Notes: generated by a model from the sequence alone, not told the origin. DNA of 64,000 nucleotides from CANLBN01 sp047629215 (GCA_047629215.1 JBLHWO010000001.1:1-64000); one strand, 5' to 3'; shown: positions 48,521 through 57,133, counted from the first letter of the stretch. Numbers and translations: made by a program.

Positions 48521-49321
48521 TTAAATTACCTTTTTCTCCCAGTTTGATAATTGCACACAGGGCCCTGAAAACAGTGTATTACTTTGAGAGGGAAGTCGTT
48601 GATCTTGAGTAACCAATAAACGGCTGCTATTACTAATAGTCTGCCAAATAGGTTTGTTTAGATCCCATGATTCCCCTTTTGACGGCTCTTTACCAATATA
48701 AGTGAGTTCACCCGTATCTTTGTCTTCTGCCCATAAAAATAATGGCTGCGCAGTTTCTCTAGGTTGGCGTTGAGACCACTGTACAAATAAAGTTGAAGGT
48801 GTGCGTTCAGTTTTTTTGTAGACGTTGATAACAAAATGAATCGTATCCGCGCTATCATCGTGTTTAGACATCGCAGCCATATAGCTGGGAGCTGCGTTAA
48901 CGGCTGGGATGTTATTCAAAGTATCGTTTAATGGAGCAATAAACAACATTAGCGCTAACGCGATAGAGGTAGCCATTCCAGCGATTCCTGTTGCCTGCCA
49001 AAGCAATAAGTTCTTCCACCCGCTGTTGTTCACTTTTCTATTAGTATGGTTTTTTTCATCGGGTGTTAGTTTGTCAATATTGCTCCATAGTCCATCGCTA
49101 GCGTTATCTTCAGGAAGCTCTAGCTGTATCTCGGCCATTTGATCAGACCAAAATGCCACAGCTCGATTAAGTTCTGGCGTTACGCTTAACAGTTTTTCTA
49201 AGCGTGTTCGTACACGTGGTGTCATTACGCTGGTAACGTATTGACTGGCAAGGTGTGCGCAGATTGTAGGGTTGCGATAACGTAGCCCCGGAGATTTGAT
49301 TGTGTTTTTTAAGCTAGGCAT
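48521..49321 (-). CDS. RskA-type anti-sigma factor
   Basis: 266 residues. The cytoplasmic N-terminal part binds the sigma factor, a membrane span lies at about 108-127 (ATGIAGMATSIALALMLFIA), and the C-terminal anti-sigma-K domain is extracytoplasmic (RTPSTLFVQWSQRQPR...). The start MPSLKNT at 49321 is chosen because it overlaps the sigma gene by 13 bp, the usual coupling. A longer in-frame start exists at 49354. Together with the next gene it forms a SigK/RskA-like pair. Confidence 0.82.
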   Translation of the reverse strand: MPSLKNTIKSPGLRYRNPTICAHLASQYVTSVMTPRVRTRLEKLLSVTPELNRAVAFWSDQMAEIQLELPEDNASDGLWSNIDKLTPDEKNHTNRKVNNSGWKNLLLWQATGIAGMATSIALALMLFIAPLNDTLNNIPAVNAAPSYMAAMSKHDDSADTIHFVINVYKKTERTPSTLFVQWSQRQPRETAQPLFLWAEDKDTGELTYIGKEPSKGESWDLNKPIWQTISNSSRLLVTQDQRLPSQSNTLFSGPCVQLSNWEKKVI

Positions 49322-49884
49322 GTTTTTAGCTCCTGTAAACCACGTCGCACCCAAGCCTTAATTGTACCGAGCGGCGTATTTAATTGAGCTGATAATTCAC
49401 CATGACTGTAGCCATGAATAAAAGATAATAGAATCGCTTGGCGTGGTTGTTCTTTTAATCTAGAAAGGCAGCTCCGAATGGAATGTTCTTGATTTAAATC
49501 TTCTTCATTAAATAATGTACTTAAGAGGGAGTTGTCGTCATCATCGGTAGAAATATGTGGGTGCGCTCTCAAACGACGGAGTTGATCAAGAGCAGCATTG
49601 CGTGTCAGTACACATAGCCAACCCCAAGCACTACCGGCGCCACTGTACTTATCTGCTTGTTTCCAAATTTTCACAAACACTTCTTGTAGGCATTCCTCTG
49701 CTTCGTATCGGTCGTGAATAATACGTATGATGATACCAAGTAGCTTACCGTTAGTCTCATCATAGAGTACTTTTAGGGCCGTTTTGTCATTGCGCTTGAT
49801 CATGTTAAGTAACTGATTAATATCGCTATTCCATTTAATAAGGACTTCGTTTTTTAACTGTTTTTGTAATTGTAAGTCAGTCAC
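49309..49884 (-). CDS. ECF RNA polymerase sigma factor (SigK-like)
   Basis: 191 residues with sigma region 2 (DRYEAEECLQEVFVKIWKQA, about 58-77, and WGWLCVLTRNAALDQLRR) and region 4 (YSHGELSAQLNTPLGTIKAWVRRGL). It is partnered by the overlapping RskA-like anti-sigma gene, so it should be held inactive until the anti-sigma is cleaved. The gene for a secreted COG4315 protein lies upstream on the same strand and may be one of its targets. Confidence 0.88.
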   Translation of the reverse strand: MTDLQLQKQLKNEVLIKWNSDINQLLNMIKRNDKTALKVLYDETNGKLLGIIIRIIHDRYEAEECLQEVFVKIWKQADKYSGAGSAWGWLCVLTRNAALDQLRRLRAHPHISTDDDDNSLLSTLFNEEDLNQEHSIRSCLSRLKEQPRQAILLSFIHGYSHGELSAQLNTPLGTIKAWVRRGLQELKTCLA

Positions 49885-50002
49885 AATATTCCATTTATTT
49901 TGTTATTTGATTTTCGGCTTATTACTGTATTATTTAAACAGTAACTCACTAGATGGCAATTTACCGATAGCCAGCTACTGGTAGCTATTCAGTATAAGAG
50001 AC

Positions 50003-50032
50003 GTAAAGGGAGTGAAATAACGCTCCCTTTAC
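50003..50032 (-). terminator. 10-bp perfect hairpin downstream of the COG4315 gene
   Basis: GTAAAGGGAG (50003-50012) pairs perfectly with CTCCCTTTAC (50023-50032) around a ten-base loop. It lies between the COG4315 gene and the ECF sigma gene. There is no long T-run, so it may be a processing or stabilising structure and not a true terminator. Confidence 0.5.
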
Positions 50033-50145
50033 TAGTAGGAAGGCTATTGGGCTTACTCATTAGCCATAGCCAAACCAGCTTACCAACTATTTAATAGTTA
50101 TGGGAATAGCTAGAGTTATTTTGACTATAGCTGCTCGATTTCACC

Positions 50146-50505
50146 TTAGTTTTTAGCAGTATGCCAAACACCACCCACGCCATCACCCGTGTTGTCGCCC
50201 GCTTTAGTATCACCAATCCAAGTATATAATGGTTGGCCGTTAAAGGCCCATTGTTTTGAGCCATCTTTACGGGTGGTAATTCCCCAGTCTTGTTTGGCTG
50301 TAGCATCGCTGGCAGCAGTATAAGGAGGCCATTTTACGGCACAGGGACCATAACAGACTGAGTTGCCTTCACTATCTTTATCAAAGGTATACAAGGTCAT
50401 CCCTGCCTTATTGGTTAAGATTTTTTCTCCGGCATAAACATTTCCAGCTAGCACGGCGATTGTAAACGACAGTGCCATTAGTAAAATTTGAGTGTTTTTT
50501 TTCAT
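50146..50505 (-). CDS. COG4315 secreted protein with Yx(FWY)xxD repeats
   Basis: 119 residues with a signal peptide (MKKNTQILLMALSFTIAVLAG, probably cut near VYA). The small domain carries two copies of the family pattern, LYTFDKD (about 38) and LYTWIGD (about 94), plus conserved CYGPCAVKWPP. Function of the family is unknown; members are often beside ECF sigma/anti-sigma pairs, as here. The ATG at 50505 is chosen over an upstream TTG because GGAG lies seven bases before it. Confidence 0.82.
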   Translation of the reverse strand: MKKNTQILLMALSFTIAVLAGNVYAGEKILTNKAGMTLYTFDKDSEGNSVCYGPCAVKWPPYTAASDATAKQDWGITTRKDGSKQWAFNGQPLYTWIGDTKAGDNTGDGVGGVWHTAKN

Positions 50506-50839
50506 TTTTTTCTCCAAAGTGTTTTAGGATTTCAGGGCAAGGGGCCCAAGTTTATAAGTATAAAAATTGACTTATACCAATTAAGACGAAATCAAAACAG
50601 TATTCGGATGCAGGGGAGGCTATATTTTTAGAATATATTTAATCTGGGTTCAGGAAGTATGAGGCTAGGATGCGGTTCGAGAATAGTGGTCGTCTCAAGG
50701 GGCGCTATTTTGAGTCCATTTTTCGAAAATTTAAGTTGAACCTAAAAACGGCAGTTGAATCACGAAAGCTTCCACTCCTGTTCACTCCCTATGTCAGGAT
50801 AGTTGTCACCCCTTAAAATCAAAAATATGGGGGCGGGAA

Positions 50840-51912
50840 GTGAGTAAGTCATATCCCATTATTCCAGCGAACGTAAAGCAGTGATTCTAAACAAATTATT
50901 ACCTTCATTGAATATGGCGTTAGCACCGGTGGCTAGAGAGGCAGGCGTATCGGCACAAACATTATATAATCGGCGCTCCAAAACTAAGGAATCAGGATTG
51001 CCCCTGCCCGGTAACACACCTACAACAGAACAATGGTCAGCAGATGCCGAACTGGCAGTAGTGATCAAAATGGCCCAATGTCTTAGTCGGAGCTCAGTCA
51101 ATATTGCCGTGAGAAAGGCCTTTACGTTGAGCAAGTTAAGAATGGGAAGAGCCAATGCTTAGGCGGCTTCCAACGTAGTTACGAACAAGCGTAGATAGCA
51201 AAGAAGCAGGCGACAACGGACAAAGCTGAAATCAAGTACTTGAAAAAAGATTTACGTCGTAAGGAGACGGCACTGGCTGAGACCGCAGCGTTACTGGTGC
51301 CGAGAAAAAAGCTCAATACGCTCTTGGGGGAAGATGACGAGGAAGTTTAACCTCGACTCTAGAGCGCACAGAATTGGTTGAGCTAAGCCAAGAAGCACGG
51401 GCTAACGACTCACGCCTAGAGCTTGCTTGTCGTGAGGCTGGATTGAGTCTTCGCAGTTATCGCCGCTGGTTGCAGTGAGGCGAAGTACAGGTAGATAGAG
51501 ACCTGATACGAAGAAACCAGAACCTGCAAATAAGCTGAGTAAAGAATAGAAGCAAGCCATTGTGGATGTCTGTAACGAAGCACATTATGCCAGCTTTGCA
51601 ACGATACAGATTGTACCAAGCCTGCTAGATCAAGTCATCTATCTTACCTCGGAGGCGCTTTTTAAGACATTGCAGTATCGCCCAAACAGGCCGACCTCGG
51701 GGTTTAACAGTCTCGCAGATGGCCGCGACTGGGTGGATCATGTTGTCGGTAGTTACAACACCGAACACAAGCACAGCAAGCTTAACTTCGTCACACCCGC
51801 TGAGCGTCACGCTCAACAGGATGGCGAGATTTTAGCGAAACGTAAGCAAGTATTGGAGAATGCGAAAGAAGTAAAGCCAAACCGCAGGTCTCAGTCAGTG
51901 ATGGATTGTTAG
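50840..51912 (+). pseudogene. IS3-type transposase orfA/orfB fragments
   Basis: Translation fragments in several frames follow each other. GTG-started SKSYPIIPANVKQ comes first, then after a frameshift the helix-turn-helix part (MALAPVAREAGVSAQTLYN). A coiled coil follows, ending LNTLLGEDDEEV. The orfB start is VELSQEARANDSRLELACRE up to a stop after RRWLQ. After a large internal deletion comes the DDE C-terminus (SEALFKTLQYRPNRP; SYNTEHKHSKLNFVTPAERH). Confidence 0.8.
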
Positions 51913-51996
51913 CTTATCGGAGTGGTCATGCTGAATCCAGATAAGCCAGAAAATATTGAGATGAAAACCTTGGGTTAACAATTTAAAAAATAGCCC

Positions 51997-52080
51997 AACT
52001 ACCTTGAAAAACCCCCAAACTACCTTGAAAAAACCCCAAACTACCTTGAAAAACACCCAAAATACCTTGAAAAACACCCC
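51997..52080. repeat. four tandem 21-bp repeats at the IS right end
   Basis: Four head-to-tail units of 21 bp, each about AACTACCTTGAAAAACnCCCA, start at 51997, 52018, 52039 and 52060. The period is constant and the units differ by one to three bases. They correspond to the terminal inverted repeat of the neighbouring IS. Confidence 0.85.
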
Positions 52081-52320
52081 TCACGCCCCTTACCTACAAT
52101 TCCTGTAGGCAAAGTCTGCACAAGTTCTTGCCCTCCAGGGAAGGAGGGTACATCAAAAATGCAAGAGCAATTTTGGAGTGATGCACCTAGAACTTTTCTT
52201 AGTAACTTAAATTAGAATTCACTTACGGTCAATAAGGTCGCTACGTGATTCTAAAATTTCCTATGCCTACATGGATGTCGGTAAGGGGCGTGAGCAGGAG
52301 CGGAAGCTTTGCCCACCAAT
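52081..52320. repeat. mosaic of intergenic repeat modules
   Basis: The gap between the IS remnant and rlmJ (about 500 bp) carries no gene. It contains an inverted pair CTCACGCCCCTTACCTACA (about 52080) and TGTCGGTAAGGGGCGTGAG (about 52275). Also present are the CCCTCCAGGGAAGGAGGG palindrome with its GAGCAATTTTGG hairpin as in the 36833 element, and a GGAGCGGAAGCTTTGCC module shared with the element at 34958. Beyond 52320 nothing was recognised. Confidence 0.6.
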
Positions 52321-52465
52321 AACCGGCACGGCTTTTTCGCGGCAACTGCGGTTTTTAGGTTGAATAGTGGGCCGGTTGGCTAACAGTGGGCGCTATGAAG
52401 TAACGAAAATGTACGGATCCGTAATAGGCCTGTCTGTATTCAGGCAGTCTCATCGCTTGGTGATA

Positions 52466-53347
52466 CTATTCAGGGGCGAGAGTATCGCATTTGGCAAAGC
52501 CAGTATTATTGTCATCTAGTGCAGTTGCTAATTTTGGCAGCAGCGAAGACATATTATCAAATAATCCCCATGGCGGGTTGATGATAAACATACCTGATGC
52601 GGTCATACGGTATTCTGATGAGTCGGGCTCAAGCCCTAATTCAAAGCGTTGGATGTTTTTGATACCACTATTAATTAATTTTTTTTCGAGGCGTTGGACA
52701 AGTTGCCTATCTACAACGGGATACCAGATGGCATAAGTACCGGTTGCAAATTTTTTATAGGCGGACTTAATGGTTGTAACAACCTGTTCATAATCGTCTC
52801 GGCTTTCGTAGGGAGGGTCAATTAATACAAGTCCTCTTCGAGACAGTGGCGGTAGTAATGATAACAGGCCTTTAAAGCCATCTTTACAGTGATGTTTAAC
52901 ACGGCGGTCATGTAAGTTGGACTCCAATAAATCAAAATCTGTTGGATGTAACTCATAAAGCCAAGCATGGTCCTGAGGGCGTAAAAAATCCATCGCAATC
53001 ATCGGTGACCCTGGATAATAGACTAATGCATCGTTAGGGTTATGTTTGTCGATAATTGAAAAATAGCGCTCTAGCTCAGGCCACTCTAGCCGTTTTTTTA
53101 CAGCGGCAGTTTTACTCTTCGTTATTTTTTTACAGTTCGGCTTTAGTTTGCCAATACCATTGCAATATTCCTCTAGTTGTTTAGCTTGGCTGGATTCCAA
53201 ACTAAACAAACCTGCACCGGCATGGGTATCGATATAATCGAAAGCTTTTTCTTTTTTTGTTATGTGTTCAAGAATATCGATAAGTATAATATGCTTCAGC
53301 ACATCGGAAAAATTGCCGGCGTGAAAAGAATGGCGATAATTAAGCAA
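52466..53347 (-). CDS. rlmJ: 23S rRNA (adenine-2030-N6)-methyltransferase RlmJ
   Basis: 293 residues. The N-terminus MLNYRHSFHAGNFSDVLKH is highly characteristic, followed by DYIDTHAGAGLFSL (SAM site) and the catalytic LIDPPYESRDDYE motif near residue 178. It methylates A2030 of 23S rRNA. No partner gene is adjacent. Confidence 0.95.
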   Translation of the reverse strand: MLNYRHSFHAGNFSDVLKHIILIDILEHITKKEKAFDYIDTHAGAGLFSLESSQAKQLEEYCNGIGKLKPNCKKITKSKTAAVKKRLEWPELERYFSIIDKHNPNDALVYYPGSPMIAMDFLRPQDHAWLYELHPTDFDLLESNLHDRRVKHHCKDGFKGLLSLLPPLSRRGLVLIDPPYESRDDYEQVVTTIKSAYKKFATGTYAIWYPVVDRQLVQRLEKKLINSGIKNIQRFELGLEPDSSEYRMTASGMFIINPPWGLFDNMSSLLPKLATALDDNNTGFAKCDTLAPE

Positions 53348-53380
53348 AGGAATATCCTAAGGTAAGGTAAGGGCTGTATT

Positions 53381-53773
53381 CTACGCGTTATCTTGATCGC
53401 TTTGCCATAACTCAATCACTTCCTTCGCCGCTCTAAATGCACCGATTCCCGTCGGCACGCCACAATAAACAGTTGACTGTAACAGCACATCCTGAATTTC
53501 ATCAACACGACAGCCGTTGCGCAAGGCACCTAGTACATGAGTTTTTAATTCCGTTGTTGCTTTTAAGGCTGACAAGGTGGCAATCGTAACTAGGCTTCGA
53601 GTCTGGTTGGGCAGTACGCCACCCGCCCAAATACCGCCCCAACAATACTCGGTAACCATATCTTGTAAGGGGCGAGTAAAATCAGTGGCATTGTTAATTG
53701 CCTTATCGACATAGTTATCACCTAATACTGTGCGTCTAATTTTCATGCCGCTATCATATTTATCATTTTTCAT
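53381..53773 (-). CDS. carboxymuconolactone decarboxylase family protein
   Basis: 130 residues of the CMD/AhpD-like family (PF02627), resembling 4-carboxymuconolactone decarboxylase PcaC: VLGDNYVDKAINNA, YCWGGIWAGGVLPNQTRSLV and VLLQSTVYCGVPTGIGAFRAA. No other protocatechuate genes are present in the window, so the substrate is uncertain. The cupin pseudogene lies just upstream. Confidence 0.85.
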   Translation of the reverse strand: MKNDKYDSGMKIRRTVLGDNYVDKAINNATDFTRPLQDMVTEYCWGGIWAGGVLPNQTRSLVTIATLSALKATTELKTHVLGALRNGCRVDEIQDVLLQSTVYCGVPTGIGAFRAAKEVIELWQSDQDNA

Positions 53774-53836
53774 AATGTTGATCTCTAAGTAATTAGTTTT
53801 TTCCCTGAATAGGGCTGCCTATATTCTCTATGTCGA

Positions 53837-54271
53837 CTACATCCGATTCATTCCTTTATGTCTATAAAACCTTTTATTTTTATTAGGGTACTCGCCAACA
53901 TAGTGATCTAGCTGCTGCCCTACGACGATACATTTCAATACAGTATGACCATTATTTTTTAGGGTATGCGCTTCTCCGCCAGCCCGACAACCCAAAAAAT
54001 TGCTAGCCTTAACAGAAAAGTACTCTTTACCAATAATAGCCTCGGCTTGATCCTCTAGAATATAAACACACTCATCTTCATGATAATGTTTATGAAATTC
54101 CGTTGATTCGTGTCCCTGTAGTACTTCGATCATATGAAAGCCAATGCCCATTAAGCCAGTAAGGCCCCCTAGAGATTTATTGATTCTCTTAGCATTTTTA
54201 TTCGGAAAGTGTATTTTTTGAATGCCCTCATATTGCTCAATTTATTCTTTAGTGAGGAAAAATTTAGGCAT
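53837..54271 (-). pseudogene. cupin-domain gene interrupted by an early nonsense codon
   Basis: The reading frame from ATG 54271 gives MPKFFLTKE, then a TAA at 54242-54244 (codon 10), then continues in the same frame IEQYEGIQKIHFPNKN and into a complete cupin domain (FHKHYHEDECVYILEDQ). Without the stop the product would be 144 residues. An internal ATG at 54151 could still give a shorter 104-residue cupin protein. The metal-binding pattern H-x-H-x4-E is preserved. Likely a recent single-base loss, or a gene now using a later start. Confidence 0.7.
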
Positions 54272-54487
54272 GATCAGGACCAAGATAAGTACATAAGTTA
54301 ATAGATTATATACATTGTATTCCAATTGTCAGACTCATCGGCCCGGTAGCCGACAATGGGCTCAAGCGCTCTTGCGGGTTTACTTATACAGTTTTTTCTA
54401 TGAAAACCGATTGGATTTTTTTTTCATTCTAGGTTGCTGGGTGTATACAGTCGCTTGCTAAGCTAAATAATATTAAAAAACTCTAAA

Positions 54488-54590
54488 GGGCACCTCTAAA
54501 AATGCACTTTTTCCGCGATAGCGGCGTCAGCTCCGTGCTTCCTTGCTCTCACGAAAAAATTACTATTTTTAGAGGCGGCCTAAATTTAGT
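54488..54590. mobile_element. MITE-like element, family A copy 3
   Basis: A 103-bp non-coding element with ends GGGCACCTCTAAAAATGC and ATTTTTAGAGGCGGCC, flanked by the 4-bp duplication TAAA (54484-54487 and 54591-54594). It is the shortest copy of the family. It interrupts the 3' end of the dioxygenase pseudogene, whose frame runs 20 bases into the element before stopping. Confidence 0.8.
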
Positions 54591-54896
54591 TCGACCACAT
54601 CACCTAGCCAGTAGGCAAGCTCTGTATGATCTTTTACATCATCACCCGTTAATGTGTGAACAAAAATAGTCAAGTTTTGTCTATTGGTATGGAGCCACGG
54701 GATAAGTATATCAAAGTCGTTTGTGCCAAATGTAATTTGGCAGCTCCAGCAGGGATGTGGCCCAACCATTTTTTCATGAAAATGGTCAACACGAAGGCCA
54801 AATGTCGTAGCGACTTCATCACAGAGTTGTTTTGCAAAGATAGCGGTAGGCGTGATAAGCCTTATGGGTGTTTATTGGTCTTTTTACTTCTTTCAT
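54569..54896 (-). pseudogene. truncated DOPA 4,5-dioxygenase family gene
   Basis: The N-terminal frame reads MKEVKRPINTHKAYHA and then shifts. From about 54840 the second frame reads PTAIFAKQLCDEVATTFGL, VDHFHEKMVGPHPCWSCQI and HTLTGDDVKDHTELAYWLGD, the DOPA dioxygenase (PF08883) pattern. The expected strand between the two parts is missing, and the C-terminus is cut by the family A element at 54590. Both damages make it a pseudogene. Confidence 0.7.
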
Positions 54897-54977
54897 AGAA
54901 GCGTATATTACTAAAAAAATGATGAGGAGACTTTAAAATTTAAAAATCATTAAAAATAAATCTCATTGGCCCCTTTT

Positions 54978-55421
54978 TTATATAATAGCTTGCTGTATAA
55001 ATGAATCTCTGCTGGGTTGAGCTATAACATTTCGCTTTATTTGTGTGGATGAGGTTCTGGGGTTGTAACGCACTTGAATAATTTTTTTACCTGCGATTTT
55101 TAAATATGATTCGACATCGATATTATGCGCCTTGTTTCCCCAATCTGCCCCGATAACAAAAATATCGGCATTCAGCTCTTTACAGCCTGATACATATTCA
55201 AGTTCATGATAGGCTCGTACAATATCGACGCAGCGTAACGCCTTTAGCATTTCTTTTCTCTGGTCAAGAGGAATAACCGGTACATTAGGTTTATAAGAAT
55301 TCACTACCTGATCAGAAGCAACGCCAACCGCAACGGTGTCGCCTAAAGTTTTACAATATTCTAATAAGGCAAGATGCCCGACATGCAATAAATCAAATGT
55401 GCCTACGGTATATACAACCAT
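54978..55421 (-). CDS. cytidylyltransferase-like protein (TagD/glycerol-3-phosphate type)
   Basis: 147 residues of the nucleotidyltransferase (HxGH) superfamily: YTVGTFDLLHVGHLALLEYC with the HVGH motif near residue 15, and the C-terminal RTSSTQIKR signature. Closest in look to glycerol-3-phosphate cytidylyltransferases or ADP-heptose-type enzymes. It probably activates a phosphorylated alcohol as a CDP derivative. A CDP-alcohol phosphatidyltransferase gene lies upstream on the same strand, separated by a MITE-like element. Confidence 0.8.
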   Translation of the reverse strand: MVVYTVGTFDLLHVGHLALLEYCKTLGDTVAVGVASDQVVNSYKPNVPVIPLDQRKEMLKALRCVDIVRAYHELEYVSGCKELNADIFVIGADWGNKAHNIDVESYLKIAGKKIIQVRYNPRTSSTQIKRNVIAQPSRDSFIQQAII

Positions 55422-55467
55422 TATATGCTTAACTCCTAAATGAAAATATTTTTTACTGGTGTTCTAG

Positions 55468-55626
55468 GAAGCTGCCCGAGAATAGAGAAGCTGCTAGGAA
55501 AAAGCGGATTTTGGCCAGATTTTCTCCTGATTTTCGTCAAATAGAAACACTATTATTCTCAAATCATGAAAAAATCTGACTCAAAACCGCTTTCTCTCGT
55601 TACGCTTTTTATCCTCGGACAGCCTC
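55468..55626. mobile_element. MITE-like element, family D
   Basis: A 159-bp non-coding element with about 60-bp imperfect terminal inverted repeats. The left arm is GAAGCTGCCCGAGAATA...AAAGCGG. The right arm, read in reverse, is GAGGCTGTCCGAGGATA...AAAGCGG. It is flanked by the 4-bp duplication CTAG (55464-55467 and 55627-55630). It lies in the 287-bp gap between the phosphatidyltransferase and cytidylyltransferase genes. Confidence 0.8.
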
Positions 55627-55708
55627 CTAGTGCTGATGCTTTAATTTGTATCGTTACTCTTAATAAAGACTATAAGGCATAAGAGCTTTGCGTCATAAGT
55701 ACTTCAAG

Positions 55709-56368
55709 CTATAAAAGCTTTAAGCCATAAAAAACCGTTATCCCAAGGGTATAAATAGCCAGTATGTAAACATTGTTTGGGTTGCCAGATAATTTTGGCG
55801 TTTTAATTTGTGAGACATTTAAGGCTGCGAGTGCGAGACCGCTGGCATAAAAAAGAATAGAAAATAGATTCTCACTAACAAGGCCTTCAAATATAAAGAT
55901 AAAAACAAGAATTATTGTGTTGTTATCCAGAGCGAGGCCGGTATATTTGGAGTCGTCAGAAAGGCCAAAGGTACTAAAATAACTTAATCGTATTGCGCTG
56001 GCAGCCAGCATAATAAAAGCGCCTACTAGAAATAAGGGCTTAAATTCTCCATAGCTCAGCAGTAAAATAGCGGGAGCCACGCCATAACTAACAATGTCGA
56101 TTAAGACATCAAGTTGCCCCCCAAAAGATCGGTCGTTGCCTGTTCGTCCTTTCATCTTTCGTGCAATCAGCCCATCTGCCCAATCAAATGCAACGGCCCA
56201 GATCATGCCAATCATGGCGGCGTAGTAAACGCCTAAGATACTAAAATAAATGGCAAGTAATGTGCAAGCTAAACCTGTCAGAGAGCAAAGGTTGGGAAGA
56301 TCTTTTACAAATGAAAGAATGCTAGGTTGAAAGGCCCGGGGCTTTGAGTTTTCGTTGGTCATGGTCAT
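55709..56368 (-). CDS. CDP-alcohol phosphatidyltransferase
   Basis: 219-residue membrane enzyme with about six spans. The CDP-alcohol signature is present: DWADGLIAR (about 63-71), then GGQLD and VLID (about 84-93), giving the D-G-x2-A-R...G-x3-D-x3-D pattern with a somewhat long spacer. It resembles phosphatidylserine synthase-type enzymes, which attach an alcohol to CDP-diacylglycerol, but the alcohol cannot be named. With the cytidylyltransferase it suggests a small phospholipid or phosphoglycan pathway. Confidence 0.82.
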   Translation of the reverse strand: MTMTNENSKPRAFQPSILSFVKDLPNLCSLTGLACTLLAIYFSILGVYYAAMIGMIWAVAFDWADGLIARKMKGRTGNDRSFGGQLDVLIDIVSYGVAPAILLLSYGEFKPLFLVGAFIMLAASAIRLSYFSTFGLSDDSKYTGLALDNNTIILVFIFIFEGLVSENLFSILFYASGLALAALNVSQIKTPKLSGNPNNVYILAIYTLGITVFYGLKLL

Positions 56369-56658
56369 TCTACGGGCAATCCTATATGTTTTTAAAAAGA
56401 GCTGTTTTTAAAGCGCGGATATAAAGGCATTACTGAACAAAACTAATAAAAAGCACTGATAAAAGTATGATTAAAATGTACTAGTATAAAACGCGACTAA
56501 AAATCTAAATTGATATCTAAGCGTATGAAAAAGTTGCTGCATAGCACAGCCGAAAAGGAGAGAGCGAAGCGAAGACCCTAAATAGCCAATTAACTAAAAT
56601 AGTATGCTAACGCACTGCTTGAAATGCTCTAAATATTTGAAGAGAATAAAGAAAAGAA

Positions 56659-56689
56659 AAAAGGGCGGTCTTTTAAAGACTGCCCTTTT
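56659..56689 (-). terminator. strong terminator after the cold-shock gene
   Basis: Stem AAAAGGGCGGTCTTT pairs with AAAGACTGCCCTTTT, one mismatch, with a very short loop. Read on the minus strand it is followed by a T-rich tract (TTTTTTCTTTT). It lies about 35 bp after the stop of the cold-shock gene. The rest of the 355-bp gap up to 56368 shows nothing recognisable. Confidence 0.85.
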
Positions 56690-56723
56690 GAACATTGCTC
56701 TTTTGAGCAGAGCTACTTACAGA

Positions 56724-56930
56724 TTAAATGGCAACAATATTTTCTGCTTGAGGGCCTTTTTGACCGTCAGTAACAGTGAATTCAACCTGTTGGCCTTCGG
56801 CTAAGGTTTTGAATCCTTCGCTAGCAATTGCACTGAAGTGTGCAAAAACATCTGGTCCAGATTTTTGTTCGATAAAACCAAAACCTTTAGCTTCGTTGAA
56901 CCATTTAACAGTTCCTGTTGTAGTAGACAT
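56724..56930 (-). CDS. cold-shock family protein (CspA type)
   Basis: 68-residue single-domain RNA/DNA chaperone. RNP1 is KGFGFI (about 15-20) and RNP2 is VFAHFSAI (about 28-35). It starts MSTTTGTVKWFNEAKGFG and ends QAENIVAI. It stands alone with a long untranslated leader (more than 150 bases to the likely promoter), as expected for cold-regulated csp genes, and a strong terminator. Confidence 0.95.
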   Translation of the reverse strand: MSTTTGTVKWFNEAKGFGFIEQKSGPDVFAHFSAIASEGFKTLAEGQQVEFTVTDGQKGPQAENIVAI

Positions 56931-57102
56931 AATAATATCCTGAAATTAATTAAAGTTGTGCCTTCATAAGGCTTGAATTGCATAAAATGGAGGCTGGAAA
57001 CTTAGAAACTGCAGGACGAGTCATACGGATAGAACAACGAAATGTAGGATGTAAATAATAGACTTCTTTCTAGCTGCAGGCATGGTATAGGAGTTATTGT
57101 AT

Positions 57103-57133
57103 ATTGTACAGGTTTATTTTAACTTGATGTCAG
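57103..57133 (-). promoter_or_regulatory. possible promoter of the cold-shock gene
   Basis: On the minus strand CTGACA (57128-57133) is followed after 19 bases by TACAAT (57103-57108). The -10 is good and the spacer is long. It would give a leader of about 165 bases, similar in size to the cspA leader of E. coli, but no cold-box alignment was possible. Confidence 0.35.

Larger units (their letters stand above)
50792..52080 (+). mobile_element. degenerate IS3-family insertion sequence
   Basis: Remnant of an IS3-type element. The left end is TGTCAGGATAGTTGTC at 50792. The right end is related to AACTACCTTGAAAAAC in inverted form and is present as four tandem units at 51997-52080. In between lie broken orfA and orfB. 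The inside of the DDE domain is missing, so it cannot move on its own. Confidence 0.65.

Noticed and set aside
51895..52077. Minus-strand open frame with repeated FFKVVWG
   Set aside because: It is created by the 21-bp tandem repeats, whose length is a multiple of three; no start signal and no homology expected.
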